DNA of 61,529 bases from Flavobacterium sp. Root935 (GCF_001429295.1 NZ_LMJL01000012.1:510280-571808), one strand, 5' to 3'. Positions 15,878 through 24,739 are shown, counted from the stretch's first letter. Numbers and translations are program-made. The notes: generated from the sequence alone by a model not told the origin.

Positions 15878-17155
15878 ATGAAGCCAGATACAATAAGAAA
15901 AGTAGCCATTGTAGGTTACAATAGAATACCTTTTGCAAGAGCCAATACGGCTTATTCGAATGTTGGCAATAAAGAAATGATGAGCGCAGCACTCACTGGT
16001 CTTATTGATAAATACGGGCTGAAAGGAAAATTATTAGGCGAAGTTGCTGGCGGAGCGGTTATTAAACATACCTATGACAATAATTTGATCCGCGAATGTG
16101 TGATGCAGACTAGTCTTGATCCTGCAACTCCTGCGTGCGATTTACAGCAGGCATGTGACACTGGAATTGAAAGCGCAGTTTATATCGCTAATAAAATTGC
16201 CCTGGGACAAATTGAATCTGGAATTGCAGGTGGTGTCGATTCTATTAGTGATATGCCGATTGCTGTCAGCGAAAAGCTTAGAAAAATATTATTAGATGCT
16301 AGAAAAGCAAAATCATTGGGAGAAAAAATCAAATTATTTCTAAAACTTCGCCCAAAAGATTTCAGTCCGTTAGTTCCTAAAAATGAAGAATCGCAAACTG
16401 GACTTTCAATGGGCGGGCATACCGAAATCACTGCCAAACATTATAAAATCTCAAGAGAAGATCAAGATCAATTTGCTTTAAAAAGTCACTTGAATATGGC
16501 AAAAGCTTATGATGAAGGATTTTTTAATGATATGATTACGCCTTTCAACGGATTAGAAAAAGATAACAATTTACGCAAAGACAGCACAATTGAAAAATTA
16601 GCCAAGCTAAATCCAGCTTTCGATAAAGTAAACGGCACTTTGACGGCAGGAAATTCTACGCCTTTAACAGATGGGGCTTCTTGTATTCTTCTATCAAGCG
16701 AAGAATGGGCAAAAGAACAAGGGCTTCCTATTTTAGCTTACATTACGTTTGCAGAAATTGCTGCTATCGAATACGTTAAAAATCAGCAGAATCTTTTATT
16801 AGCTCCACTATTTGCTGCTTCCAGAATGCTCGAAAAAGCAGGATTAAATCTTCAGGACTTTGATTATTATGAAATTCACGAAGCTTTTGCTGCACAGGTT
16901 TTAGCTACTTTAAAAATTTGGGAAAGCCCAGAACTCAGCGAATCGATTGGTCTAAAAAAAGCTTTAGGAGCTATAGATCGAAATAAATTAAACGTAAAAG
17001 GAAGCAGTCTTGCCGCGGCGCACCCGTTTGCCGCAACTGGCGGCAGAATTATTGGCGTAATGGCAAAATTGCTTAACGAAAAAGGTTCTGGAAGAGGTTT
17101 TGTCTCTATTTGTGCAGCCGGCGGACAAGGAGTTACTATGATAATTGAGAAATAA
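15878..17155 (+). CDS. Acetyl-CoA C-acyltransferase (thiolase)
   Basis: 425 residues, close to the size of FadI-type thiolases. It cleaves 3-ketoacyl-CoA or condenses two acyl-CoAs. The nucleophile is Cys93 in LQQACDTGIESA, unusual compared with the common CGSG version. The rest is standard: GNSTPLTDGASC, YEIHEAFAAQVLATLK, SLAAAHPFAATGGR and the second catalytic Cys in SICAAGGQG. No beta-oxidation partner (FadB/FadJ or acyl-CoA dehydrogenase) is next to it, so its pathway is uncertain. It is divergent from the TonB receptor. Confidence 0.9.
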   Translation: MKPDTIRKVAIVGYNRIPFARANTAYSNVGNKEMMSAALTGLIDKYGLKGKLLGEVAGGAVIKHTYDNNLIRECVMQTSLDPATPACDLQQACDTGIESAVYIANKIALGQIESGIAGGVDSISDMPIAVSEKLRKILLDARKAKSLGEKIKLFLKLRPKDFSPLVPKNEESQTGLSMGGHTEITAKHYKISREDQDQFALKSHLNMAKAYDEGFFNDMITPFNGLEKDNNLRKDSTIEKLAKLNPAFDKVNGTLTAGNSTPLTDGASCILLSSEEWAKEQGLPILAYITFAEIAAIEYVKNQQNLLLAPLFAASRMLEKAGLNLQDFDYYEIHEAFAAQVLATLKIWESPELSESIGLKKALGAIDRNKLNVKGSSLAAAHPFAATGGRIIGVMAKLLNEKGSGRGFVSICAAGGQGVTMIIEK

Positions 17156-17173
17156 ATAAATAAATAAATAAAT
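17152..17173. repeat. Tetranucleotide tandem repeat (AAAT)
   Basis: Five tandem AAAT/TAAA units begin in the stop codon region of the thiolase gene. Such tracts are prone to slippage, but here it follows the stop and would not change the protein. Confidence 0.7.
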
Positions 17174-17218
17174 GAATATTTATAAAAAGCATTAAGAGAA
17201 ATTGATGATAGATAAAAT

Positions 17219-17251
17219 AAACCCGACAGGTTTTTAAAACCTGTCGGGTTT
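17219..17251. terminator. 16-1-16 perfect palindrome, bidirectional terminator-like
   Basis: AAACCCGACAGGTTTT faces its exact complement around one T. It is GC-rich in the middle with T/A ends, so the RNA would form a strong hairpin on either strand. The same 16-1-16 layout with another sequence occurs at 40273-40305. Confidence 0.75.
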
Positions 17252-17280
17252 AATATGTAAAAAAGAATCTTACTAAATTT

Positions 17281-17373
17281 TTAAAAAGCAAATTCTTCAA
17301 CAGAAGATAAGGCTTTCGCCAATACATTTTCTGTGAAATCAGGAATTGTAGTTCCTTCTGTGGAACCTTTTGG
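17281..17373 (-). pseudogene. Possible 3' remnant of a decayed gene
   Basis: On the minus strand 30 sense codons run in frame to a TAA at 17281, reading PKGSTEGTTIPDFTENVLAK and then ALSSVEEFAF, with a TAG immediately upstream. The composition looks like the end of a real protein rather than random AT-rich DNA, but I cannot name the parent family. The rest of the 389-base gap (17156-17544) holds only the palindrome and a likely promoter region for the next gene. Confidence 0.3.
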
Positions 17374-17504
17374 CTAAAAACTAAAACACTACAAAAACTT
17401 TACAGCAAATTTGTCATCGCAGCGTTTCTCGTGTTTTGACATTATGATACTCAATATGTAAAAAACATAACATTTGAAGATCAATATATTGTACAGAAAA
17501 AGAT

Positions 17505-17512
17505 TAAATTTG
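17505..17512 (+). promoter_or_regulatory. -7 box for the secreted sugar dehydrogenase
   Basis: TAAATTTG matches the TAnnTTTG consensus, 32 bases before the ATG. The nearest TTTG (17473-17476) is 28 bases upstream, wider than usual, so the -33 element is uncertain. Confidence 0.4.
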
Positions 17513-17544
17513 AAATCCCCAAATCATCTAAATTCTGAATAATT

Positions 17545-20463
17545 ATGAGAAAAAATCTACCCTTTAGTATCAAAAAGCGATTGTTCAATTATTTCTTATC
17601 AATTTTTGCTTTATTACTTTCGCTGCAATCCTATTCACAATATATTACCCAAAACCTAGCTCCTACAGCGGTCATTAAAGAAGGGCTCGCACTGGAACAA
17701 TCTTCTGATGGAAGAATTTTTATTGCAGAAAGAGGCGGAATTGTCAAAGTATTTCAAAACAATGCTGTCTCGACTGTTTTTACCGTAACTACTGTAACTG
17801 ACAGTGAACAAGGTTTACTTGGATTAACCCTGCATCCAAACTTTACCACAAATGGTTACATTTATGTATTCTACGCCATTAACGACGGCGGTGTAATCCG
17901 ACATCGTATTGAGAGAGTCAAAATCGATAATGCTAATCAAGTAGTCAGCAGACAGGAAATTCTACTTTTAGAACCTATTGGCGGTGGATTTCATAATGGT
18001 GGTGATTTAAAGTTCTTTAACGGATTTCTATATGTAACCGTTGGAGATAGTCAGCAAAATACAAACTCACAAGATCTTGATACTTATAAAGGAAAAATTC
18101 TTCGGCTAACAGAAGACGGTCTGCCCGCGCCTGGAAATCCGTATTATGGAACCGGTTCTGTACAAAGACAAAGCATCTGGGTTTATGGATTTAGAAATCC
18201 TTGGAGGTTAGTTGCCAATACAACAGCCAATAAATTATTTGTACTGGATGTTGGAACTTCATGGGAAGAAGTAAACGAAATCAGCAATCCAGCAATTCGC
18301 AATTATGCTTGGGGACACCCACAAGGTGGCGATGGAAAACAAACAGAAACCAATTTATTTACCAATCCGATATTTTCTTATGCAACCGGAAGTATTGGAA
18401 ACGCTTTGACTAACGGATTATTATACAACCCAGCTACGCCTCGTTATCCTGATCTTCAGGGAAAATTTATTATAAAAGATTTTCTTCAAAATGCCATTCG
18501 ATCTTTCGATCCTAATATTCCAGATCCAGTTTCAACTGAGTTTTATACTTCACCACACCAGCAGGCACTCGGAATGATGTTAGGCAACGATGGTTATATT
18601 TATTATTGCGCTTACGGAAATAATGGTTCGCTAATTAAACTTGATTATATAGAAACTGCTGCGCCAACAATAGTAAATCATCCTGTTTCTCAAAGTATTA
18701 TGCAGACTACTCCTGTAACTTTTACGGTTTCTGCAAGCGGCGTTGGGCTTTCCTATCAATGGCAGTTTAATAATGTAAATATTTCGGGAGCAAATGCTGC
18801 TTCTTATACCATTTCGAATGTTACAACAGCAAATGCAGGTGCTTATAGAGTGATAGTTAGCAATACTGCAGGCAATGTAACCAGTAATCCTGCAACGTTA
18901 ACAGTAACACCATTTAGTAATGCTCCAACAGTTACGATTGTTTCTCCTTTACCAACTTTAAAATGGAATGCCGATGATGTAGTTCATTTTGAAGCAACAG
19001 CAACAGATATTGAAGATGGAACATTACCAGCAAGTGCATTTTCATGGAATATTGATCTTTTCCACGAAGATATTCCAGGAGCTGGGCATTCACATCCTGG
19101 TGCAAGTCCGCAAGGCGTAAAATCTGGTGATTTTACAGCATCTAATCAAGGCGAAAAAACACCAAATGTTTGGTATCGCTTTACAGTAAAAGTAACCGAC
19201 AGCAATGGCTTAACAGCATCAACCTTTGTAGACATTAAACCAAATTTAGTCGATGTAACTGTAACAAGCTCTCCTGCTCTATTGGCTTTAGAATTCAACC
19301 AAAAACCAGTTACAGCACCATCAACAAAACAAGTTGTAGCCAATGCCTCTTTGCAGACATTAAATGCTCCAACTCCGCAATATGTTGGAAACATTAGATA
19401 TGACTTTGATCATTGGGATCATGGCGGAGCGGCTAATCAAACCTTCAAAGCACCTGCAATAGGAACCGCAGTTTACACAGCTGTTTATACGGCAACAACA
19501 CTTCCAAACGCACCTTATTTAGGAATAATAGCTCAAATTCCAAGCATTATCGAAGCTGAAAATTATGACGTTGGTCCAAGTGCTTATTTTGACAGCAATG
19601 GCGGCGGTGACACAGCTTACAGAGCTGGCGATGGCGTAGGAACTGAAGCTTGTAGCGAAGGCGGATTTAATCTTGCGTATGTGGCTAAAAATGAATGGCT
19701 CAAATACACTGCAAGAGTAAATACAACAGGAAATTATAATATCAATCTAAGAGTCGCATCGCCTTATAATACCCGAAAATTACATCTTGAAGTCGATGGT
19801 GTAAATGTAACTGGAACGGTAAATATTCCAAATACTACTGGCTTTCAGGCTTGGCAGACAGTTACCATTCCAAACATTCCTTTAACGCAGGGGGCGCGTG
19901 TGATTACTTTATTTTTTGAAGAAGGCGACATCAACGTTAATAAAATGGAATTTGTAATAACGGGAAGCACAACTGCACCAATTGCAGATTTTGAAGTTAA
20001 TACCCAAATGGGATGCCTTAATACTGCCGTTACTTTTACTTCTGTTTCGGTTGGAACTGTTGATAATTATGTGTGGAATTTTGGTGAAAATGCGACACCC
20101 GCAACTGCAACAGGAATTGGTCCTCACAGCGTAATTTATTCAACCGAAGGAACAAAAACCGTTTCATTAACGGTTAGCAATACCATTGGAAACAATAAAA
20201 AAGAAATTGCTTACATGGTGCATAATTGCAGTCTTAGCGTTGAAAATCCAAATGGAGAATCCAATAAAATCATTGTTTTTCCAAATCCTTCAAATGGAAT
20301 ATTCCACTTATCTAAAGAATTAGAATGGACTGTTTATTCGCCTTTAGGAACTAAGGTAAAACAAGGAAAAGGAAATTTAATTTCTATTTCAGAACATCCA
20401 ACGGGAATCTATTTTGTAAAAACAAATGCTGCTTCTAAAGCAATTTCTATCAGTAAACAATAA
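17545..20463 (+). CDS. Secreted PQQ-type glucose/sorbosone dehydrogenase with Ig, CBM6-like, PKD and T9SS domains
   Basis: 972 residues. Signal peptide ~10-32 (FLSIFALLLSLQSYSQ). The GSDH-type six-bladed propeller covers ~36-370 (GGGFHNGGDLKFF, YKGKILRLTEDG, WVYGFRNPWRL). It is followed by an Ig-like domain (~375-452), a fibronectin-like stretch with HEDIPGAGHSHPG, a CBM6-like domain (~660-800, PSIIEAENYD), and a PKD domain (~810-895, PIADFE and VWNFGE). The tail from ~905 (IVFPNPSNGIFHLS and PTGIYFVKT) is a type A T9SS sorting signal. It should oxidise an aldose or polysaccharide end outside the cell while bound to carbohydrate. No PQQ synthesis gene is nearby. Confidence 0.92.
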   Translation: MRKNLPFSIKKRLFNYFLSIFALLLSLQSYSQYITQNLAPTAVIKEGLALEQSSDGRIFIAERGGIVKVFQNNAVSTVFTVTTVTDSEQGLLGLTLHPNFTTNGYIYVFYAINDGGVIRHRIERVKIDNANQVVSRQEILLLEPIGGGFHNGGDLKFFNGFLYVTVGDSQQNTNSQDLDTYKGKILRLTEDGLPAPGNPYYGTGSVQRQSIWVYGFRNPWRLVANTTANKLFVLDVGTSWEEVNEISNPAIRNYAWGHPQGGDGKQTETNLFTNPIFSYATGSIGNALTNGLLYNPATPRYPDLQGKFIIKDFLQNAIRSFDPNIPDPVSTEFYTSPHQQALGMMLGNDGYIYYCAYGNNGSLIKLDYIETAAPTIVNHPVSQSIMQTTPVTFTVSASGVGLSYQWQFNNVNISGANAASYTISNVTTANAGAYRVIVSNTAGNVTSNPATLTVTPFSNAPTVTIVSPLPTLKWNADDVVHFEATATDIEDGTLPASAFSWNIDLFHEDIPGAGHSHPGASPQGVKSGDFTASNQGEKTPNVWYRFTVKVTDSNGLTASTFVDIKPNLVDVTVTSSPALLALEFNQKPVTAPSTKQVVANASLQTLNAPTPQYVGNIRYDFDHWDHGGAANQTFKAPAIGTAVYTAVYTATTLPNAPYLGIIAQIPSIIEAENYDVGPSAYFDSNGGGDTAYRAGDGVGTEACSEGGFNLAYVAKNEWLKYTARVNTTGNYNINLRVASPYNTRKLHLEVDGVNVTGTVNIPNTTGFQAWQTVTIPNIPLTQGARVITLFFEEGDINVNKMEFVITGSTTAPIADFEVNTQMGCLNTAVTFTSVSVGTVDNYVWNFGENATPATATGIGPHSVIYSTEGTKTVSLTVSNTIGNNKKEIAYMVHNCSLSVENPNGESNKIIVFPNPSNGIFHLSKELEWTVYSPLGTKVKQGKGNLISISEHPTGIYFVKTNAASKAISISKQ

Positions 20464-20540
20464 AATCAGCCTTAAAAATTCATTTTTTTGTAGTAAATTA
20501 CAGCTTCTAAAAGACAAGTTCATTTTAAACCGTAAAAAAA

Positions 20541-22451
20541 ATGATAGACTCAAAAATACCAGAAGGTCCACTTGCAGAAAAATGGAATAATTACAAGGCA
20601 AAAGCAAAGCTTGTAAATCCTGCAAATAGAAAAAAACTGAATGTTATTGTAGTCGGAACTGGACTTGCAGGCGCTTCATGTGCTGCATCGCTGGCTGAAC
20701 AAGGGTATAATGTAAAGTCTTTTTGTTTTCAGGATTCCCCTAGACGTGCGCATTCTGTCGCCGCACAAGGTGGTGTAAATGCGGCTAAAAACTACAAAAA
20801 TGACGGTGACAGTACTTTTAGAATGTTTTATGATACCATTAAAGGCGGAGATTTTAGATCCCGAGAAGCCAATGTGTATCGTTTAGCAGAATGTTCTGCT
20901 GCTCTCATCGATCATGCAGTCGCTCAGGGCGTTCCATTTGCAAGAGAATATGCTGGTTATTTGAATAATAGATCCTTTGGAGGCGTTCAAGTTTCGCGGA
21001 CTTTTTATGCCAGAGGTCAAACGGGACAGCAGCTTTTGCTGGGTGCTTATCAAGCATTAGAACGACAGGCTTCTTTGGGAAAAGTAGCTTTGTACACACG
21101 CCATGAAATGTTAGAATTAGTGGTGATTGAAGGCAAAGCCAAAGGTATAATTGCCCGAAATCTTGAAACAGGAATTTTAGAACGCCATGCTGCAGACGTA
21201 GTAGTTTTAGCTTCTGGAGGTTACGGAAAAGTATATTATTTGTCTACTTTGGCAATGGGCTGCAATAGTTCAGCAATTTGGCGCGCACATAAAAAAGGCG
21301 CTTTTATGGCAGGTGTAAGCTGGATTCAGTTTCATCCTACTTCATTGCCTCAGCACGGAGCAAATCAGTCCAAATTGACTTTGATGTCAGAATCGCTTCG
21401 AAATGACGGGCGAATCTGGGTTCCTAAAAAGGCTGCCGATGACCGTGATCCAAATGTAATTCCAGAAGAAGAACGAGATTATTATTTAGAACGCCGATAT
21501 CCTTCATTTGGAAACCTGGCTCCAAGAGATATTTCGTCAAGAGCTGCAAAAGAAAGAATCGATGCAGGTCATGGCGTGGGACCTATGAAAAATGCGATTT
21601 ATCTCGATTTTTCTGATGCCATTAATGCACAGGGAAAAGATAAAATAGAAGCCAAATACAGCAATCTTTTTGCGATGTATGAAAAAATTACCGGCATTAA
21701 TGCATACAAAGAACCCATGCTGATTTCGCCGGCGGCGCATTTTACAATGGGCGGACTTTGGGTTGATTATGAATTAATGACCACCATTCCTGGATTATTT
21801 GCTTTAGGCGAAGCGAACTTTGCAGATCACGGTGCTAATCGTCTTGGAGCAAATTCGTTACTTCAAGCCTGTGTGGACGGCTATTTTATTGCGCCTTACA
21901 CGATTCCGAACTATTTGGCTGGCGAATTAAACGCGCCAAAATTTGACATCTCCCATCCTGCTTTTGATGAAGCGGAAAAAAGCGTTAGAAGACAATTAGA
22001 TCGTTTTTTACATACCAACGGAACGCTTTCTGCAGATTACTTTCATAAAAAAATCGGACGTTTATTATACGAGAAATGCGGACTTTCGAGAAGCAGGGAA
22101 AAACTTGAAGAAGCGATAATTGAAATTAGAGAACTCAAATCTTCTTTTGAAAAAGATCTTCGAATTACCGGCGATAATACTTTAAACAGCGAATTGGAAA
22201 AAGCAGGACGAATCGCCGATTATATTGAATTGGCTGAATTAATGTGTTACGATGCCTTACAACGTGAAGAATCCTGCGGCGCACATTTTAGGGAAGAATA
22301 CCAAACTCCAGATGGCGAAGCTGTTCGCAATGATGAAGATTTCTGTTACGTTTCGGCTTGGGAATGGAAAGGAAATAATCAAGAGCCTGAGTTACACAAA
22401 GAACCTTTGGTATTTGAATCGGTTGAACTAGCTGTGAGAAGCTATAAATAA
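20541..22451 (+). CDS. sdhA: Succinate dehydrogenase/fumarate reductase flavoprotein subunit
   Basis: 636 residues, the length of epsilon/Bacteroidota-type SdhA/FrdA. It has the FAD motif VVGTGLAGASCAASLAEQGY (~36-55), the covalent-FAD region RRAHSVAAQGGVNAAKNY, LASGGYGKVYY, ISPAAHFTMGGLWVDYE and NRLGANSLLQACVDGYF. It interconverts succinate and fumarate. SdhB follows after a 208-base repeat-filled gap. No cytochrome b subunit gene lies upstream, where the secreted dehydrogenase ends 77 bases before. The pair may borrow an anchor encoded elsewhere or act as a second, specialised or soluble enzyme. Confidence 0.92.
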   Translation: MIDSKIPEGPLAEKWNNYKAKAKLVNPANRKKLNVIVVGTGLAGASCAASLAEQGYNVKSFCFQDSPRRAHSVAAQGGVNAAKNYKNDGDSTFRMFYDTIKGGDFRSREANVYRLAECSAALIDHAVAQGVPFAREYAGYLNNRSFGGVQVSRTFYARGQTGQQLLLGAYQALERQASLGKVALYTRHEMLELVVIEGKAKGIIARNLETGILERHAADVVVLASGGYGKVYYLSTLAMGCNSSAIWRAHKKGAFMAGVSWIQFHPTSLPQHGANQSKLTLMSESLRNDGRIWVPKKAADDRDPNVIPEEERDYYLERRYPSFGNLAPRDISSRAAKERIDAGHGVGPMKNAIYLDFSDAINAQGKDKIEAKYSNLFAMYEKITGINAYKEPMLISPAAHFTMGGLWVDYELMTTIPGLFALGEANFADHGANRLGANSLLQACVDGYFIAPYTIPNYLAGELNAPKFDISHPAFDEAEKSVRRQLDRFLHTNGTLSADYFHKKIGRLLYEKCGLSRSREKLEEAIIEIRELKSSFEKDLRITGDNTLNSELEKAGRIADYIELAELMCYDALQREESCGAHFREEYQTPDGEAVRNDEDFCYVSAWEWKGNNQEPELHKEPLVFESVELAVRSYK

Positions 22452-22455
22452 TTTT

Positions 22456-22490
22456 GAATTGTGAATTGTGAGTTGTAAGTTGTGAGTTGT
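22456..22490. repeat. Heptad repeat array, 5 units (GAATTGT class)
   Basis: Five 7-base units (GAATTGT twice, GAGTTGT, AAGTTGT, GAGTTGT) begin 4 bases after the sdhA stop. The stretch TTTTGAATTGTGAATT is identical to that opening the array after the LLM gene at 13152. Confidence 0.82.
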
Positions 22491-22508
22491 GAAATTGTAA
22501 CTGCAACC

Positions 22509-22644
22509 GAGACTGAAAACTGAGACTGAAAACTGAGACTGAGACTGAAAACTGAGACTGAAAACCGAGACTGAAAACCGAGACTGAAAACCGAGACTGA
22601 AAACTGAGACTGAAAACCGAGACTGAAAACTGAGACTGAAAACT
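22509..22644. repeat. 13-base tandem repeat between sdhA and sdhB
   Basis: Ten full units of GAGACTGAAAACY plus one 6-base partial unit (22535-22540) in direct tandem, ending 15 bases before the sdhB start codon. Units differ only at the last base (T or C). Copy number probably varies between strains and changes the distance and leader RNA between the two subunit genes. Confidence 0.93.
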
Positions 22645-22659
22645 AAAAAACAAAAAAAC

Positions 22660-23406
22660 ATGAAGCTGTATCTTAAAATTTGGCGTCAATTTGATACTTC
22701 ATCAAAAGGAGAAATGACAGATTATGAAATTGATGAAGTATCTGAACATATGTCTTTTTTAGAAATGCTGGATCTTTTAAACGAATATCTTATTCAGCAA
22801 GGTGAGCGTGTTATCGAATTTGATCACGACTGTCGTGAAGGTATCTGCGGTCAGTGTGGTGTGATGATTAACGGACGAGCTCATGGTCCTTTAAAAAATA
22901 CTACAACCTGCCAGCTTCACATGAGAAGTTTTAAAGATGGCGATACCATTTATATTGAACCTTTTCGCGCCAAAGCATTTCCTGTTTTAAGAGACTTAAA
23001 AATAGACCGAAAAGCTTTTGACTCTATTATAGCAGCTGGAGGTTTTATTAGCGCATCTACAGGTCAGGCGCCTGAGGCTAACAGTATTCCGATTTCTTAT
23101 GAAACTGCAGAAGAAGCTTTTGATGCCGCTGCTTGTATTGGATGCGGGGCATGTGTGGCTTCATGCAAAAATGCCAGCGCCGCTTTATTTGTAGGTGCCA
23201 AAATAACACACTTAGCTTTGCTTCCACAAGGAAAAGTAGAGGCTTCTAAACGTGCCATTACAATGGTAAAGAAAATGGATGAAGAAGGCTTTGGAGCTTG
23301 CTCTGATACACGAGCCTGTGAAATCGAATGCCCACAGGGAATTTCGGTGCTTTCAATTGCTAAAATGAATCTGGAATATATGAAAGCTATAGCTTTTAGG
23401 AAATAA
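22660..23406 (+). CDS. sdhB: Succinate dehydrogenase/fumarate reductase iron-sulfur subunit
   Basis: 248 residues. The N-terminal ferredoxin domain carries the [2Fe-2S] ligands in CREGICGQCGVMINGRAHG plus a later Cys (TTCQLH). The C-terminal domain has CIGCGACVASCKN and CSDTRACEIECPQG for the [4Fe-4S] and [3Fe-4S] clusters. It passes electrons between SdhA and a quinone-binding anchor. The order A-B matches Bacteroidota sdhCAB operons, but the C gene is missing here. Its leader is made of a variable 13-base repeat. Confidence 0.93.
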   Translation: MKLYLKIWRQFDTSSKGEMTDYEIDEVSEHMSFLEMLDLLNEYLIQQGERVIEFDHDCREGICGQCGVMINGRAHGPLKNTTTCQLHMRSFKDGDTIYIEPFRAKAFPVLRDLKIDRKAFDSIIAAGGFISASTGQAPEANSIPISYETAEEAFDAAACIGCGACVASCKNASAALFVGAKITHLALLPQGKVEASKRAITMVKKMDEEGFGACSDTRACEIECPQGISVLSIAKMNLEYMKAIAFRK

Positions 23407-23442
23407 ATTTATCAATTTATTATTTAAAATAAAAAGTATTAA

Positions 23443-23567
23443 TTGTCATTTCGATCCCGAGGCTTCGGGAGAGAAATCTCCGCAAAGTGACTCCGCAAAG
23501 TTAATCCAATCTTTGTAGAGCTTCTAACGGAGATTTCTCTCCCGAAGCCTCGGGATCGAAATGACAA
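23443..23567. repeat. 40-bp perfect inverted repeat element with nested hairpins
   Basis: Arms 23443-23482 and 23528-23567 are exact reverse complements over 40 bases, around a 45-base core. Each arm contains its own hairpin, TCCCGAGGCTTCGGGA at 23455-23470 and TCCCGAAGCCTCGGGA at 23540-23555. The core has CTCCGCAAAGT twice. It lies between the convergent sdhB and dapB-like genes. A third copy of the 16-base nested hairpin is at 31764-31779. It looks like a REP/MITE-type element; no target duplication or transposase is visible. Confidence 0.92.
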
Positions 23568-23617
23568 AAATGGGATAAGACTTTGTGCCTTAATGTCTTT
23601 GTGGCAAACCAAAAATC

Positions 23618-24367
23618 TTAAACCGCAAAATAAGGTGTCAAGATATCTTCAAAATTGTACAATCCGTTTTCTTTTTCTTTGATGTTTTCTGCTACGAAAA
23701 TTACTCCGTTTCCAAAAGCTTCCCTAGAAATTGATTCGTGTATAATTCGAACCGTTTGAAAAGGAAAACCAAAAATTACTTCATGTTTTCCAACTATACC
23801 TCCAGCTCTCACAGAATTGATGTTCTCTTTATCAACATCGAGCGCTTCTGCAATTTTAATGGCAGTTCCCGAAGTTCCTTCTTTAGCTTTAAAATGTTCT
23901 TCATTTACTTCAATATCAACCCACGGCGCAATTTTCTTCAAAAATTTAGCGGCAAATAATAAATAGTTAACGCCGAGAGTAATATTCGGCGACCAAAAAA
24001 CAGTTGTTTTTTGACCTAACTTTTTTAGAAACTGCAATTCCTTGTCTTTATAATGTGAAATTGCCGAAATTATTTTGATGTTCTTTTTTGCTGCAGCTTC
24101 ACCATACGTGTAAATTCCCTGATGAGAAGAGAAATCTATAATGACATCTACTGGATGGCTTTCCAGCAATTCTTCAATAGGAGTTTTGGAACTAGAATAG
24201 ATTAAGCCGGGTTCGTCTGACTGCACTCCAAAAAATTCAGGCACCGATCTGTGTTCTAAAGTTGTACTTTGTCTTAAAACCCATTCTAAGCAGAATTTTT
24301 TATTTTCTAATAATATTGAAGCTACTGATTTTCCAGTTTTTCCGAATCCGATTAATCCTATTTTCAT
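23618..24367 (-). CDS. Divergent dihydrodipicolinate reductase-like protein (DapB family)
   Basis: 249 residues from the second ATG (MKIGLIGFGKTGKS). The N-terminal Rossmann domain has GFGKTGKSV, and VDVIIDFSSHQG matches the DapB pattern. The middle reads NITLGVNYLLF and then NEEHFKAKEGTSGTA. DapB normally has EAHHRHKxDAPSGTA. Aligned on SGTA, the catalytic His and Lys positions are Glu and Ala here, though a neighbouring His and Lys exist. NAD(P)H binding is likely, but dipicolinate reduction is uncertain and this may be a paralogue. It stands alone, convergent with sdhB. Confidence 0.75.
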   Translation of the reverse strand: MKIGLIGFGKTGKSVASILLENKKFCLEWVLRQSTTLEHRSVPEFFGVQSDEPGLIYSSSKTPIEELLESHPVDVIIDFSSHQGIYTYGEAAAKKNIKIISAISHYKDKELQFLKKLGQKTTVFWSPNITLGVNYLLFAAKFLKKIAPWVDIEVNEEHFKAKEGTSGTAIKIAEALDVDKENINSVRAGGIVGKHEVIFGFPFQTVRIIHESISREAFGNGVIFVAENIKEKENGLYNFEDILTPYFAV

Positions 24368-24739
24368 AAGCATTTGTTTTTAGATGAGCGAAAGGCTCGT
24401 TAGAAAAAATTGATATTGTAAAGTGGTAAATATCAATTCGAATTTTAATTCATAAAAACAGTTTTCAAACTGTCATTTGAGTAAAAATAGGAAAATCATA
24501 ACAGAACTGCCAACGAAATTTATATTTTATAACAAAAAACGAAGTTGTTAGTCGGTTTTTTATTACTAATGAATTTTTTTTGATGAGATAATTTGAAGTA
24601 ATTTTTCTCACTGAAAACTATCTTTTTTAAGCTAATTTCATACATAAAAAATACCTTAAAAAAAGGATTTGGTAATATACAACTAAACATATTTTCAGTA
24701 GATTTACAGCCTGGTACCCCAAGTTAATATCAGTAAATA
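24368..24739. other. Intergenic region without a recognisable gene
   Basis: A 372-base AT-rich gap between divergent genes. Short minus-strand frames here overlap the DUF1810 gene and have no coding signal. No clear promoter pair, hairpin or repeat was seen. Confidence 0.4.

Noticed and set aside
22288..22689. Minus-strand open frames of 133 and 77 codons rich in FSLSFQSRF repeats between sdhA and sdhB
   Set aside because: They are translations of the 13-base DNA repeat and the sdhA end. The repeat unit is not a multiple of three, but all three frames stay open. No start context or family match.
23443..23567. Insertion sequence
   Set aside because: The 45-base core cannot code a transposase and no target-site duplication is visible. 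It is kept as a repeat element.
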